Origin: an uncultured Lachnospiraceae bacterium
Lineage (GTDB): Bacteria; Bacillota; Clostridia; Lachnospirales; Lachnospiraceae
Length of the DNA stretch: 64,000 nt
Reading direction: 5' to 3'
Assembly: GCA_910589385.1 (NCBI GenBank)
Contig: CAJUTU010000015.1
Location: forward strand, 8,207 to 72,206
Position 1 is the first letter of the stretch, and each line of letters begins with the position of its first letter. The notes below the pieces were generated by a model. The model searched no databases. It saw only the letters and a program-made list of their open reading frames with translations, and was not told the origin of the DNA. Below are positions 56,876 to 64,000 of the stretch, piece after piece. Both the position numbers and the translations under genes were made by a program.

Positions 56876-57712
56876 TCATTTCCTTTGTTGATCATCCAGA
56901 AACTCTTTCCGGTACTCACTGGGGCTTACCCCCATTTTCTGATGGAAGATCCTTGAAAAATATAAGGGGTCTATGTAGCTTACGGAATGTGCGACCACAC
57001 GGATGGACAGGCTGGTAGTCCGCAGGAGGATACAAGCCTGGCGTATCCTGTAATCCAGCAGATATCCCTGGATGGAAGCGCCGGTAAAAGACTTAAAGAT
57101 CCGGTGCAGATAGGAGCGGTTGATATTCAGATGATCCGCGATATCCTGGATGGTAATGGGGTCGCAGTAATGGTCTTCGATATATTTCAAAGCATCCTCT
57201 ACATGATCCGATTTCTTTTCATTGACAGGAGGCTGGTGGTTTGGAAATTTACAGGATAAGAGGAAAAGGTACTCATACATGATGCTGTTCATGATCAGAT
57301 CCCGGTTTTGGGGAAATTGATCCGCTTCTGCCATTTTTTCATGGCAGCGTTTCATCTGCTCATCTGATCCATAATGGAGTACCAGATTTTCAGGAAAAGA
57401 AGTACGCTCCAGATATCCTTTTACTTTAATGCCCTGCATCCCGATCCATGTATAGCTCCACGGAGAATTCATGTCTGCCTCATAGTAGATCAGTTCCCCG
57501 GGGCAGATGAGAAAAGCGTCCCCCTCTTTCAGACGGAATAATTTTCCGCGTGCCTTATAAATGCCGGCGCCACTTAAAATGTAATGGATAAGATAGCCAT
57601 TGCGCAGTATGGGTCCATAGCTGTGCCCTGGGGCACAATTTTCAAAGCCGCAGGTATAGATCATTGCATCAATATTTTTGTAAAAATCATTGGAAAAATT
57701 ATAGTCCAGCAT
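56876..57712 (-). CDS. AraC-family regulator with cupin sensor domain
   Basis: A 278-residue protein. The N-terminal AraC-type sugar-binding cupin (residues about 20-150) contains GAGIYKARGKLFRLKEGDAF. The two helix-turn-helix units at the C-terminus are ITIQDIADHLNINRSYLHRI and SIRVVAHSVSYIDPLYFSRI, ending GVSPSEYRKEF. It is divergent from the PTS operon, with 262 bp between, so it most likely controls it in response to the sugar. GAGGGATGATCTT precedes the ATG. Confidence 0.92.
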   Translation of the reverse strand: MLDYNFSNDFYKNIDAMIYTCGFENCAPGHSYGPILRNGYLIHYILSGAGIYKARGKLFRLKEGDAFLICPGELIYYEADMNSPWSYTWIGMQGIKVKGYLERTSFPENLVLHYGSDEQMKRCHEKMAEADQFPQNRDLIMNSIMYEYLFLLSCKFPNHQPPVNEKKSDHVEDALKYIEDHYCDPITIQDIADHLNINRSYLHRIFKSFTGASIQGYLLDYRIRQACILLRTTSLSIRVVAHSVSYIDPLYFSRIFHQKMGVSPSEYRKEFLDDQQRK

Positions 57713-57872
57713 AAGATCATCCCTCTAAAAACAAAATCGTTCATTTGTTATCCTGTATTTTTGAATAGTCATAAACTTGAATGTCTAAGTCACATATCTC
57801 CATATACATTGCATTATATCAGGCTATAATAGTATATACAAGAGGCAAAAGAAGAAGAAAAAAGGATATTTC

Positions 57873-57929
57873 ATGAACCGGCTGCTGTGCCTTAAACAGC
57901 AGCCACCACTGTGGCCGCAGGAGAATTAA
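57873..57929 (+). promoter_or_regulatory. PTS leader: hairpin and 18-codon upstream frame
   Basis: In the leader of the PTS gene, AAAGGATATTTC precedes an ATG at 57873 opening the frame MNRLLCLKQQPPLWPQEN. Inside it, GGCTGCTG and CAGCAGCC form a perfect eight-pair stem (57880-57904). A translated upstream frame through a hairpin could act as a leader-peptide control, but this is a hypothesis. A TATAAT at 57825-57830 may be the promoter -10. Confidence 0.3.
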
Positions 57930-57974
57930 GAAAAAAAGCCTCTGTAATAGAACATAATAGTGGAGGAGCATGGA

Positions 57975-59954
57975 ATGGATGCGAAGAAGCGAGAGAGATA
58001 TGAAAAAATATCCATAGATCTTACCAGGCTGGTTGGCGGCAAAGAGAATATTCAGGGCGTGGCCCATTGTGCGACGCGTCTGCGGATCGTCTTAAAGGAC
58101 AATGACCAGGCGGATCTGAAAGCGATTGAAGATGTGGATCTTGCAAAAGGTGTGTTTGTAGCCGGGGACCAGGTGCAGATCATATTTGGCGCGGGCCTGG
58201 TCAATGACGTGTATGAGGTGTTTGCAGAACATAATAACATGAAAAACATGAGCCTGAGCGACTTGAAGACGGTAGCAAATAAAAAAATGAACCCTCTTCA
58301 GCGGATCATCAAGGCATTGTCCGACGTATTTGTGGACATCATGCCGGGAATCCTTGCAGCCGCATTGCTCACCGGACTCTCAGGCGTGCTTGGGAATCTG
58401 GATTTTGTAAAGGCAAATGAAACCCTGTTTGGCATCAACAGGCTGATCAACATTTCATCAGGAGCTATTTTCGGTTTTCTTCCTTTGGCTGTGGCATACA
58501 GCGCCTGTAAGCGGTTCGGCGGCAGGCCCATACTGGGGATCGTCATGGGATGTATCATGCTGAGCAACAGCCTGGCTGACGCCTATGCGGCGGCACAGGG
58601 GACGGTGGAGGTCACAACCTTACGTATTTTCGGGCTGGGCGTGGATCTGGTAGGTTTCCAGGGAGGCATTATTGTTGCATTGCTGATGGGATTTGTAACG
58701 GCGAAGCTGGACATTTTCTTTGAGAAAAAAGTACCGGAAGTGATAAGGCTTTTGCTTTCACCGCTTTTGACGACTCTGGTCGGCGCAATCCTGTTATTTA
58801 CCATTATCGGCCCGGCAGGGCGGGGGCTTTCCAGCGGCATTACTAATGCGTTGGTCTGGATGACCCAGAATCTGGGCGTGTTTGGATATGCGGTATTCTC
58901 CGGCCTGCAGCAATTGGTTGTGATCACCGGCCTGCATCATATTTTCGGAGCGATCGAGGCGCAGCTTCTGGCGGATACGGGGAGGAATTTCATCAATCCG
59001 CTGATGTCCGTAGCGATCATCGCACAGGGCGGCGCAGTACTGGCTTATCTGGCAATGCATCGGAAAAATGTAAAGGTGAGAGAGCTTTGTATCCCAAGTT
59101 TTATTTCCGTCCTGTTTGGAATTACAGAACCAGCGCTGTTCGGTATCAACTTACGGTATCGCTTTCCGATCATCGGAGGCTGTATCGGCGGAGCTTTAGG
59201 CGGAATCGTCGTTTACTTCACCAATCTTGCAGCGCTTGGATTCGGGACCACGGTTGTTCCCGGTATAGCGCTGGCTGACCCGGCGGGCAACGGATACGTC
59301 AATTATATTATTGCACATGCGGTTGCTATCGCGGGCGGATTTATTATGACTTTGGTGCTGGGAAGATTTATGGATCAGGCTCCGGCAGCAGCGGCGGCCG
59401 CTGAGGCGAGGAAAGAGACAGTGGCAGAAGGGACAGGGACAGGAACAGCAGGAGCCGGAATGCAGGAGGATGCTTTGGAAGAACTGGAAGCTCCGGAAGA
59501 AGAATCATTTTTCGGGTATGCAAACGGACGGCAGATTCCAATGGAAGAGGTAAAAGACGAAACATTTGCAAATAAAGTATTGGGCGACGGCGCCGCAGTC
59601 ATCCCAGAAGAGGGAAAAGTATATGCTCCTGCGGACGGCACGGTCCTCAGCGTATTTGATACAAAACATGCGGTTTGCTTTGCAAGTAAATATGGCACAG
59701 AAATTTTAATCCATATCGGGGTTGATACGGTGAACCTGCAGGGAAAATATTTTACAGCGCATGTAAAAGACGGAGACGCAGTGAAGAAAGGCCAGCTTAT
59801 GATCGAGTTTGACAAAGAGCAGATCCAAAAAGCCGGATATGATACGGTCATTCCGATGATCTTTACGGACCTGCCGGATGACAGAAGGCTGGAAGTATCA
59901 GCGCCTGGGAAAATGACGGCGGACAGGGCGGCGGCAGTAATCCGTAAAGCATAA
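57975..59954 (+). CDS. PTS sugar transporter IIBCA (sucrose/trehalose/beta-glucoside group)
   Basis: About 659 residues. The IIB domain (1-85) carries the phosphocysteine Cys32 in GVAHCATRLRIVL. The IIC domain (about 100-470) has some ten membrane helices and the signature FGITEPALFGINLRYRFP. An Ala/Glu-rich linker leads to a IIA-Glc-type domain (about 500-659) with the phospho-His in ILIHIGVDTVNLQGKYF. The protein imports and phosphorylates a glucoside-type sugar; the exact sugar is not clear. ATG at 57975 has GTGGAGGAG upstream. It heads the operon with a HAD phosphatase, HPr and enzyme I. Confidence 0.92.
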   Translation: MDAKKRERYEKISIDLTRLVGGKENIQGVAHCATRLRIVLKDNDQADLKAIEDVDLAKGVFVAGDQVQIIFGAGLVNDVYEVFAEHNNMKNMSLSDLKTVANKKMNPLQRIIKALSDVFVDIMPGILAAALLTGLSGVLGNLDFVKANETLFGINRLINISSGAIFGFLPLAVAYSACKRFGGRPILGIVMGCIMLSNSLADAYAAAQGTVEVTTLRIFGLGVDLVGFQGGIIVALLMGFVTAKLDIFFEKKVPEVIRLLLSPLLTTLVGAILLFTIIGPAGRGLSSGITNALVWMTQNLGVFGYAVFSGLQQLVVITGLHHIFGAIEAQLLADTGRNFINPLMSVAIIAQGGAVLAYLAMHRKNVKVRELCIPSFISVLFGITEPALFGINLRYRFPIIGGCIGGALGGIVVYFTNLAALGFGTTVVPGIALADPAGNGYVNYIIAHAVAIAGGFIMTLVLGRFMDQAPAAAAAAEARKETVAEGTGTGTAGAGMQEDALEELEAPEEESFFGYANGRQIPMEEVKDETFANKVLGDGAAVIPEEGKVYAPADGTVLSVFDTKHAVCFASKYGTEILIHIGVDTVNLQGKYFTAHVKDGDAVKKGQLMIEFDKEQIQKAGYDTVIPMIFTDLPDDRRLEVSAPGKMTADRAAAVIRKA

Positions 59955-59978
59955 AAAAAGAGAAGTAGAGGAAATGGC

Positions 59979-60812
59979 ATGGACAGGAAATTGATTTTTT
60001 TAGATATTGACGGGACTTTGGTTTCTGCAATGACAGCGCCGTCCGCCTATACAGTTGAGGCGGTGCGGCGGGCAAGGGGGAACGGACATAAGATATTTCT
60101 CTGTACAGGGAGGAATATGCCGATCATCGGAAGTGATATTCTGGATATCGGTTTTGATGGTGTGATCGCCAGTGCCGGGAGCCATGTGGAAGTGGGAGGA
60201 GAAGTGCTGTTTGACAAAATCCTTCCAGAAGAAACCATTCAGGAATGCCTTTCCGTATTTCATGCCCATGGAATGTACTGCAGGATCGAGACGACAGAAG
60301 GAATTTATACGGATCCGCAGATGGAGGCTCTGCTCAAGGCCGCAAAGCCGGATAAGACGAATTCGGAGCTGATCCGTATGCAGAAAGAAATTGAAGCTGG
60401 CATCACGATATTGCCATACGAAAAGTATCCCGGCCAGGGGGCATATAAGATATGCTTTACCAGCAGGGATTTGGAATCCATCGAAGAGACAAAAAAATAT
60501 CTGGAAGACAGATTCGGATATGCTGTACACCCTTATGCAGACAGCAGCGCCTGTTATAACGGAGAAATCATTCCCAGGGGGATCGACAAGGGCAAAGGTA
60601 TGGAAATCGTGTGCCGGTATTATGAGGATGATCTGGAAAATACAGTGGCTTTTGGCGACAGTATGAATGATTACGAGATGATGTCCGCGGCAGGAATCAG
60701 TGTAGCCATGGGAAATGCATGCGAGGAATTGAAACAGATTGCAGACGTTGTCTGCGGCAGTGTCCGGGAGGATGGTATCTATCATGAGTTCCAGAGGATG
60801 GGGCTTATTTAG
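59979..60812 (+). CDS. Cof-type HAD-family phosphatase
   Basis: A 277-residue HAD IIB enzyme. Motif I is LIFLDIDGTLVS, with IFLCTGRNMPIIGSDILDIG next. The cap domain lies at about residues 85-190. Motif III/IV is KGKGMEIVCRYY and VAFGDSMNDYEMMSAAGISV. Such enzymes dephosphorylate sugar phosphates. Lying 24 bases after a PTS permease gene, it may remove phosphate from the imported sugar or relieve sugar-phosphate stress. Confidence 0.92.
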   Translation: MDRKLIFLDIDGTLVSAMTAPSAYTVEAVRRARGNGHKIFLCTGRNMPIIGSDILDIGFDGVIASAGSHVEVGGEVLFDKILPEETIQECLSVFHAHGMYCRIETTEGIYTDPQMEALLKAAKPDKTNSELIRMQKEIEAGITILPYEKYPGQGAYKICFTSRDLESIEETKKYLEDRFGYAVHPYADSSACYNGEIIPRGIDKGKGMEIVCRYYEDDLENTVAFGDSMNDYEMMSAAGISVAMGNACEELKQIADVVCGSVREDGIYHEFQRMGLI

Positions 60813-60885
60813 GCGGAAACAGTCTTTATGGTATTGTGAAAACATTTTATAAATTTAATAAAAAGAAAGGAAAAGGTAAAGGAAA

Positions 60886-61143
60886 ATGAAAAATTTTAGC
60901 TACACAGTGAAGGATGAAGTAGGAATTCATGCAAGGCCGGCCGGAATGCTGGTAAAAGAGGCAAAAAAGTATTCCAGCAAGATTGTTCTGTCAAAGGATG
61001 GAAAGAGGGCAGAGGCAGGAAAGCTGATGGCTGTTATGAGCCTGGGCGTCAAATGCGGGCAGACCGTTGAGGTTGAGGTCACGGGGGAAGATGAAGAAGC
61101 TGCATATGAGGCATTGAAGGAATTTTTTGAGAAAAATCTCTAA
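60886..61143 (+). CDS. HPr-family phosphocarrier protein lacking Ser46
   Basis: An 85-residue HPr. The phosphoacceptor His15 is in VGIHARPAGMLV. The region around position 46 is EAGKLMAVMSLGV, with Lys where the regulatory Ser46 stands in most Firmicutes (LKSIMGVMSLG in Bacillus). It can receive phosphate from enzyme I but should not be a target of HPr kinase. It is followed 23 bases later by the enzyme I gene. Whether a second, Ser46-containing HPr exists elsewhere is unknown. The ribosome site is GGTAAAGGAAA. Confidence 0.93.
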   Translation: MKNFSYTVKDEVGIHARPAGMLVKEAKKYSSKIVLSKDGKRAEAGKLMAVMSLGVKCGQTVEVEVTGEDEEAAYEALKEFFEKNL

Positions 61144-61166
61144 AAACCCAGGGAGGTAAGAAGGGC

Positions 61167-62792
61167 ATGATGCAGTTTTCAGGTAAATCTGTGTATAAGG
61201 GAATCGTGCTGGGTCCGGCTGCTGTCCTGGGAAAAGAGGAAGGCCCGGTAAGACGCAGCAAAATAGAGGATGCGCAGGCCGAGATTGGACGGGTCGGCGC
61301 AGCAGGAGAACAGGCAAAAGAACAGCTCCAGGCATTGTATGATAAAGCAGTAAAAGAAGTAGGGGAAGCGAGTGCGGCCATATTTGAAGTACATCAGATG
61401 ATGCTGGAGGATGACGATTATCTGGATTCAATCCATAATATGATCCGGACAGAAATGGTCAATGCAGAATATGCGGTAGCAGTGACAGGAGATAATTTTT
61501 CAGAAATGTTTGCTGCTATGGACGATGATTATATGAAGGCAAGGGCAGCAGATGTGAAAGATATCTCCAACCGGCTGATCCGGATATTGGAGGGCCGCGG
61601 AGAGGCCGACCTGACATCGATGGAGCCTGCGGTCATTGTGGCGGACGATTTAAGCCCAAGCGAGACAGTCCAGATGGATAAAGAAAAAATCCTTGCATTT
61701 GTGACGGTGCATGGCTCCACAAATTCCCACACTGCGATCTTGGCGCGCATGATGAATATTCCGGCTTTGATCGGGGTGCCTTTGGAACTGGATAAAATCC
61801 GTACAGGGATGATAGCGGTGGTAGATGGATTTGAAGGGACAGTGACATTTGAACCGGATGAAGCCTTGTTAAAGTCCGCGCGGGAAAAGATGGAGGAAGA
61901 GCAGGAGAAACTCCGGCTTCTGGATGATCTGAAGGGGAAAGAAAATGTGACTCCCGGCGGAAGGAAGATCAATCTGTATGCGAATATCGGAAGTGTCAGC
62001 GACGTTGGGTATGTATTGGAAAATGATGCCGGAGGGATCGGGCTGTTCCGCAGCGAATTCCTATATCTGGGCAGGGACAGTTTCCCCACAGAGGAAGAGC
62101 AATTTCAGGCATACCGCCAGGTGGCTCAGACGATGGCAGGGAAAAAGGTCATCATCCGTACCTTGGATATCGGCGCGGATAAACAGGTGGATTATTTCAG
62201 CCTGGGCCAGGAAGAAAATCCGGCCATGGGCTACCGTGCGATCCGGATCTGCCTGAAACAGCCGGATATCTTCAAAACACAGCTCCGCGCATTGTTCCGG
62301 GCTACAATGTATGGAAATATTTCTATTATGTACCCGATGATCACATCAGTGGAAGAGGTAGAAAAAATATTCAAGATTGTAAAAGAAGTACGGGAAGAAC
62401 TGGATGCAGCGGAAATTCCTTATCATGACCCGGAACAGGGGATCATGATCGAGACTCCGGCAGCCGTTATGATCAGTGACGAACTGGCGGAACTGGTTGA
62501 CTTTTTCAGCATTGGGACAAATGATCTGACACAGTATACGCTGGCAGTCGACAGACAGAATGAAAAACTAGATGATTTCTATGATCCGCATCACAAAGCA
62601 ATCCTGCGGATGATCCGGATGGTCGTGGATAATGCCCATAAGCATGGGAAATGGGCGGGCATCTGCGGCGAACTGGGCGCGGATCTGGAGCTTACGGAAG
62701 AATTTGTACGGATGGGGCTGGATGAACTTTCTGTTGCGCCGTCTATGATATTGAAGATTCGGAAGAAAGTCAGGGAAATGCCGCTGCTGTAG
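61167..62792 (+). CDS. ptsI: Phosphoenolpyruvate-protein phosphotransferase (enzyme I)
   Basis: A 541-residue enzyme I. The HPr-binding helical domain is at about residues 20-145. The phospho-His swivel motif is TVHGSTNSHTAILARMMNIP. The PEP-binding barrel has GIGLFRSEFLYLGRD, GYRAIRICL and FFSIGTNDLTQYTLAVDR, ending with EFVRMGLDELSVAP. It starts the PTS phosphate chain. It is cotranscribed with HPr, the HAD gene and the sugar permease. Confidence 0.96.
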   Translation: MMQFSGKSVYKGIVLGPAAVLGKEEGPVRRSKIEDAQAEIGRVGAAGEQAKEQLQALYDKAVKEVGEASAAIFEVHQMMLEDDDYLDSIHNMIRTEMVNAEYAVAVTGDNFSEMFAAMDDDYMKARAADVKDISNRLIRILEGRGEADLTSMEPAVIVADDLSPSETVQMDKEKILAFVTVHGSTNSHTAILARMMNIPALIGVPLELDKIRTGMIAVVDGFEGTVTFEPDEALLKSAREKMEEEQEKLRLLDDLKGKENVTPGGRKINLYANIGSVSDVGYVLENDAGGIGLFRSEFLYLGRDSFPTEEEQFQAYRQVAQTMAGKKVIIRTLDIGADKQVDYFSLGQEENPAMGYRAIRICLKQPDIFKTQLRALFRATMYGNISIMYPMITSVEEVEKIFKIVKEVREELDAAEIPYHDPEQGIMIETPAAVMISDELAELVDFFSIGTNDLTQYTLAVDRQNEKLDDFYDPHHKAILRMIRMVVDNAHKHGKWAGICGELGADLELTEEFVRMGLDELSVAPSMILKIRKKVREMPLL

Positions 62793-63188
62793 GCGGCACT
62801 GGCAGAAAGGCGGAAGGATTGGAATAGAGAGTAAAAGGGGCTTGATCGCATTTATAAATGCTGCTCTGTACATATTATGATAAAATCCGAAATACAGTTC
62901 ACAGGGCAAATGTGGGCTGTATTTTTTTGAATAAAATCAAACGAAGTGTTTGTGCATATCGCCAGTTTTTTTAGTATATTATTGTTAAATATTACACGTT
63001 TACAAAAAAATTATTTTCATGTTACAATTTTTTTAAGGTAATACCTATTACTTTTATAACATAAAGTACAGGTGTTGCAATGTAGCATTCATACGTATGA
63101 CAGACCCCGAACAAACATGGTCCTGTTGCCATGCTGCACGGACCGCATAGCAGTGATGCGGCATGGAACAGGCAGAAAGGACTTTTTA
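62793..63188 (+). promoter_or_regulatory. Leader region of the deaminase gene with a structured RNA element
   Basis: This 396-bp gap is AT-rich at first (62900-63060). A GC-rich, self-complementary part follows at 63120-63181: CCTGTT with AACAGG, CCATGC with GCATGG, and CCGCAT with ATGCGG fold into one long stem. GTCC at 63120-63123 can pair with GGAC of the ribosome site (63178-63181), so the structure could block translation of the next gene. It does not match a riboswitch class that I can recognise. Confidence 0.45.
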
Positions 63189-63671
63189 ATGTATCAAGAA
63201 CATGAATATTATTTAAAGCGTTGTATCGAAATTTCAAAGCATTCCCGTGAATCAGGCAACACCCCGTTTGGCGCCCTTTTGGTGGATGCAGAAGGCAATA
63301 TTTTGCTGGAGCAGGAAAACGTTGAGATTTCAACAAAGAAGTGTACCGGACATGCAGAGACGCAATTGGCAGAACGTGCGTCTACTTTGTATGAAAAAGA
63401 TTTCTTATGGAATTGTACTTTGTATTCTACCGCAGAACCCTGCGCTATGTGCTCTGGGGCTATTTATTGGGCAAATATCGGCCGCGTGGTCTATGGGATG
63501 ACAGAAAAAGAACTGCTTTCACTGACTGGTTCAGATGAACAGAATCCAACGTTTGACCTGCCCTGCAGAGAGGTATTTGCAAAAGGACAGAAAGCAATTG
63601 AAGTCATCGGGCCATTCCCGGAGATTGCTCCGTTAGCTGCAGAAGTCCACAAAGGATATTGGAACAATTAA
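63189..63671 (+). CDS. Nucleoside/guanine deaminase-like protein
   Basis: A 160-residue member of the cytidine/deoxycytidylate deaminase fold. The zinc motifs are GHAETQL (His-Ala-Glu) and TAEPCAMCSGAIYWANIGRV (PCxxC). The order and the C-terminal acidic part resemble guanine deaminase GuaD rather than tRNA adenosine deaminase TadA. The ATG at 63189 follows AGAAAGGAC; a longer frame to 63072 would run through the structured leader and is rejected. The next gene starts as a nucleobase permease, suggesting purine or cytosine use. Confidence 0.85.
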   Translation: MYQEHEYYLKRCIEISKHSRESGNTPFGALLVDAEGNILLEQENVEISTKKCTGHAETQLAERASTLYEKDFLWNCTLYSTAEPCAMCSGAIYWANIGRVVYGMTEKELLSLTGSDEQNPTFDLPCREVFAKGQKAIEVIGPFPEIAPLAAEVHKGYWNN

Positions 63672-63704
63672 TTTGGAAATCTGTTCTTTGATAAGGAGAT
63701 ACAT

Positions 63705-63902
63705 ATGGAAAAAAATAATGCACAAGATAGCGAGTTTTCGTTGAGCGCCGTACCGGAAAGCGAACGAAAAAGTTATTTCAGCCTGACCATTGTCTGGACC
63801 GGCTTTGTATTTGTGATCACCAGGATAATGGCGAACTTGAGGAATGGCCAGTGGGATTTTTTGATCAAAAGCGGGCAGATTTACGAGAGTTACTGGAGAT
63901 GA
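63705..63902 (+). pseudogene. Truncated cytosine/purine permease (NCS1-like)
   Basis: After a good ribosome site (AAGGAG) the frame begins MEKNNAQDSEFSLSAVPESE and RKSYFSLTIVWTGFVFVITR, like the start of NCS1 permeases such as CodB. After about 43 residues the similarity ends and an unrelated hydrophilic tail stops at 63902. A different frame across the same DNA (EEWPVGFFDQKRADLRELLE) looks like the end of another gene, so this is probably a deletion junction. Nothing further is recognised up to 64000. Confidence 0.55.
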
Positions 63903-64000
63903 GGAAATGTGGAAATTAGATTTTTTTATATTGCCTTCAAAAAACTAGGTGTTAGTTACAAAATGGGTCGATAGACATACTATCCCTATATAATCAATAA

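Noticed and set aside
63072..63188. 39-residue N-terminal extension of the deaminase
   Set aside because: It runs through a strongly self-complementary leader and lacks a ribosome site, while the ATG at 63189 has one.

Overview
The window is the replication-origin region of a low-to-moderate GC Gram-positive chromosome, most likely a gut Lachnospiraceae member (Clostridia). The reasons are the canonical Firmicutes origin order (gyrA-gyrB-recF-S4-dnaN-dnaA on the minus strand, then rpmH-rnpA-yidD-yidC-jag-mnmE-mnmG-rsmG-parA-parB on the plus strand), the parB-linked DUF4446 gene, a DUF3881-like protein, and many LytTR/GHKL two-component systems and AAA/DUF1703-type proteins typical of that family. 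Species cannot be fixed from the sequence alone.

Region 1 (1-23.3 kb) is core. Replication genes read leftward from the origin and ribosomal, RNase P, membrane-insertion, tRNA-modification and segregation genes read rightward, so all are co-oriented with replication. DnaA-box clusters flank dnaA on both sides (about 6.7-6.83 kb and 8.36-8.49 kb), suggesting a bipartite oriC. Between rsmG and parA lies an AT-rich, almost gene-free 2.2 kb stretch with four perfect 16-bp parS sites, one at the centre of a 42-bp perfect palindrome, plus an 88-bp direct repeat and a transposase remnant. serS and a DUF3881-like gene close the core block at a strong terminator.

Region 2 (23.4-39.8 kb) is mixed: a REC-GGDEF diguanylate cyclase and a PilZ protein (c-di-GMP maker and reader), an AAA/PD-(D/E)XK protein, a cyclophilin lipoprotein, a xylulokinase, thrS, a substrate-binding lipoprotein apparently fused to a 5'-nucleotidase C-terminal-like domain, a Fic protein, divergent GH13 and GH32 sugar hydrolases, and a 104-bp MITE-like hairpin.

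Region 3 (39.8-57.7 kb) is signalling-rich: a hemerythrin-CheX-like-REC protein, an OmpR-type regulator with ABC transporter and histidine kinase, two complete LytTR-regulator/GHKL-kinase pairs, a PucR-type regulator, a MATE exporter, a large lipoprotein and an AraC regulator. Each LytTR/GHKL pair is followed directly by a gene for a hydrophilic, charged, coiled-coil-like protein with an 'ISPxGR' motif. A third such gene follows thrS. This repeated arrangement is the strongest candidate for an undescribed system in the window.

Region 4 (57.8-64 kb) holds a PTS operon: a IIBCA permease, a Cof-type HAD phosphatase, an HPr with His15 but Lys instead of Ser at position 46, and enzyme I. It is followed by a cytidine/guanine-deaminase-fold gene with a structured leader and a truncated nucleobase permease. 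Several AAA-ATPase, transposase and permease relics show that the accessory part has undergone gene decay.
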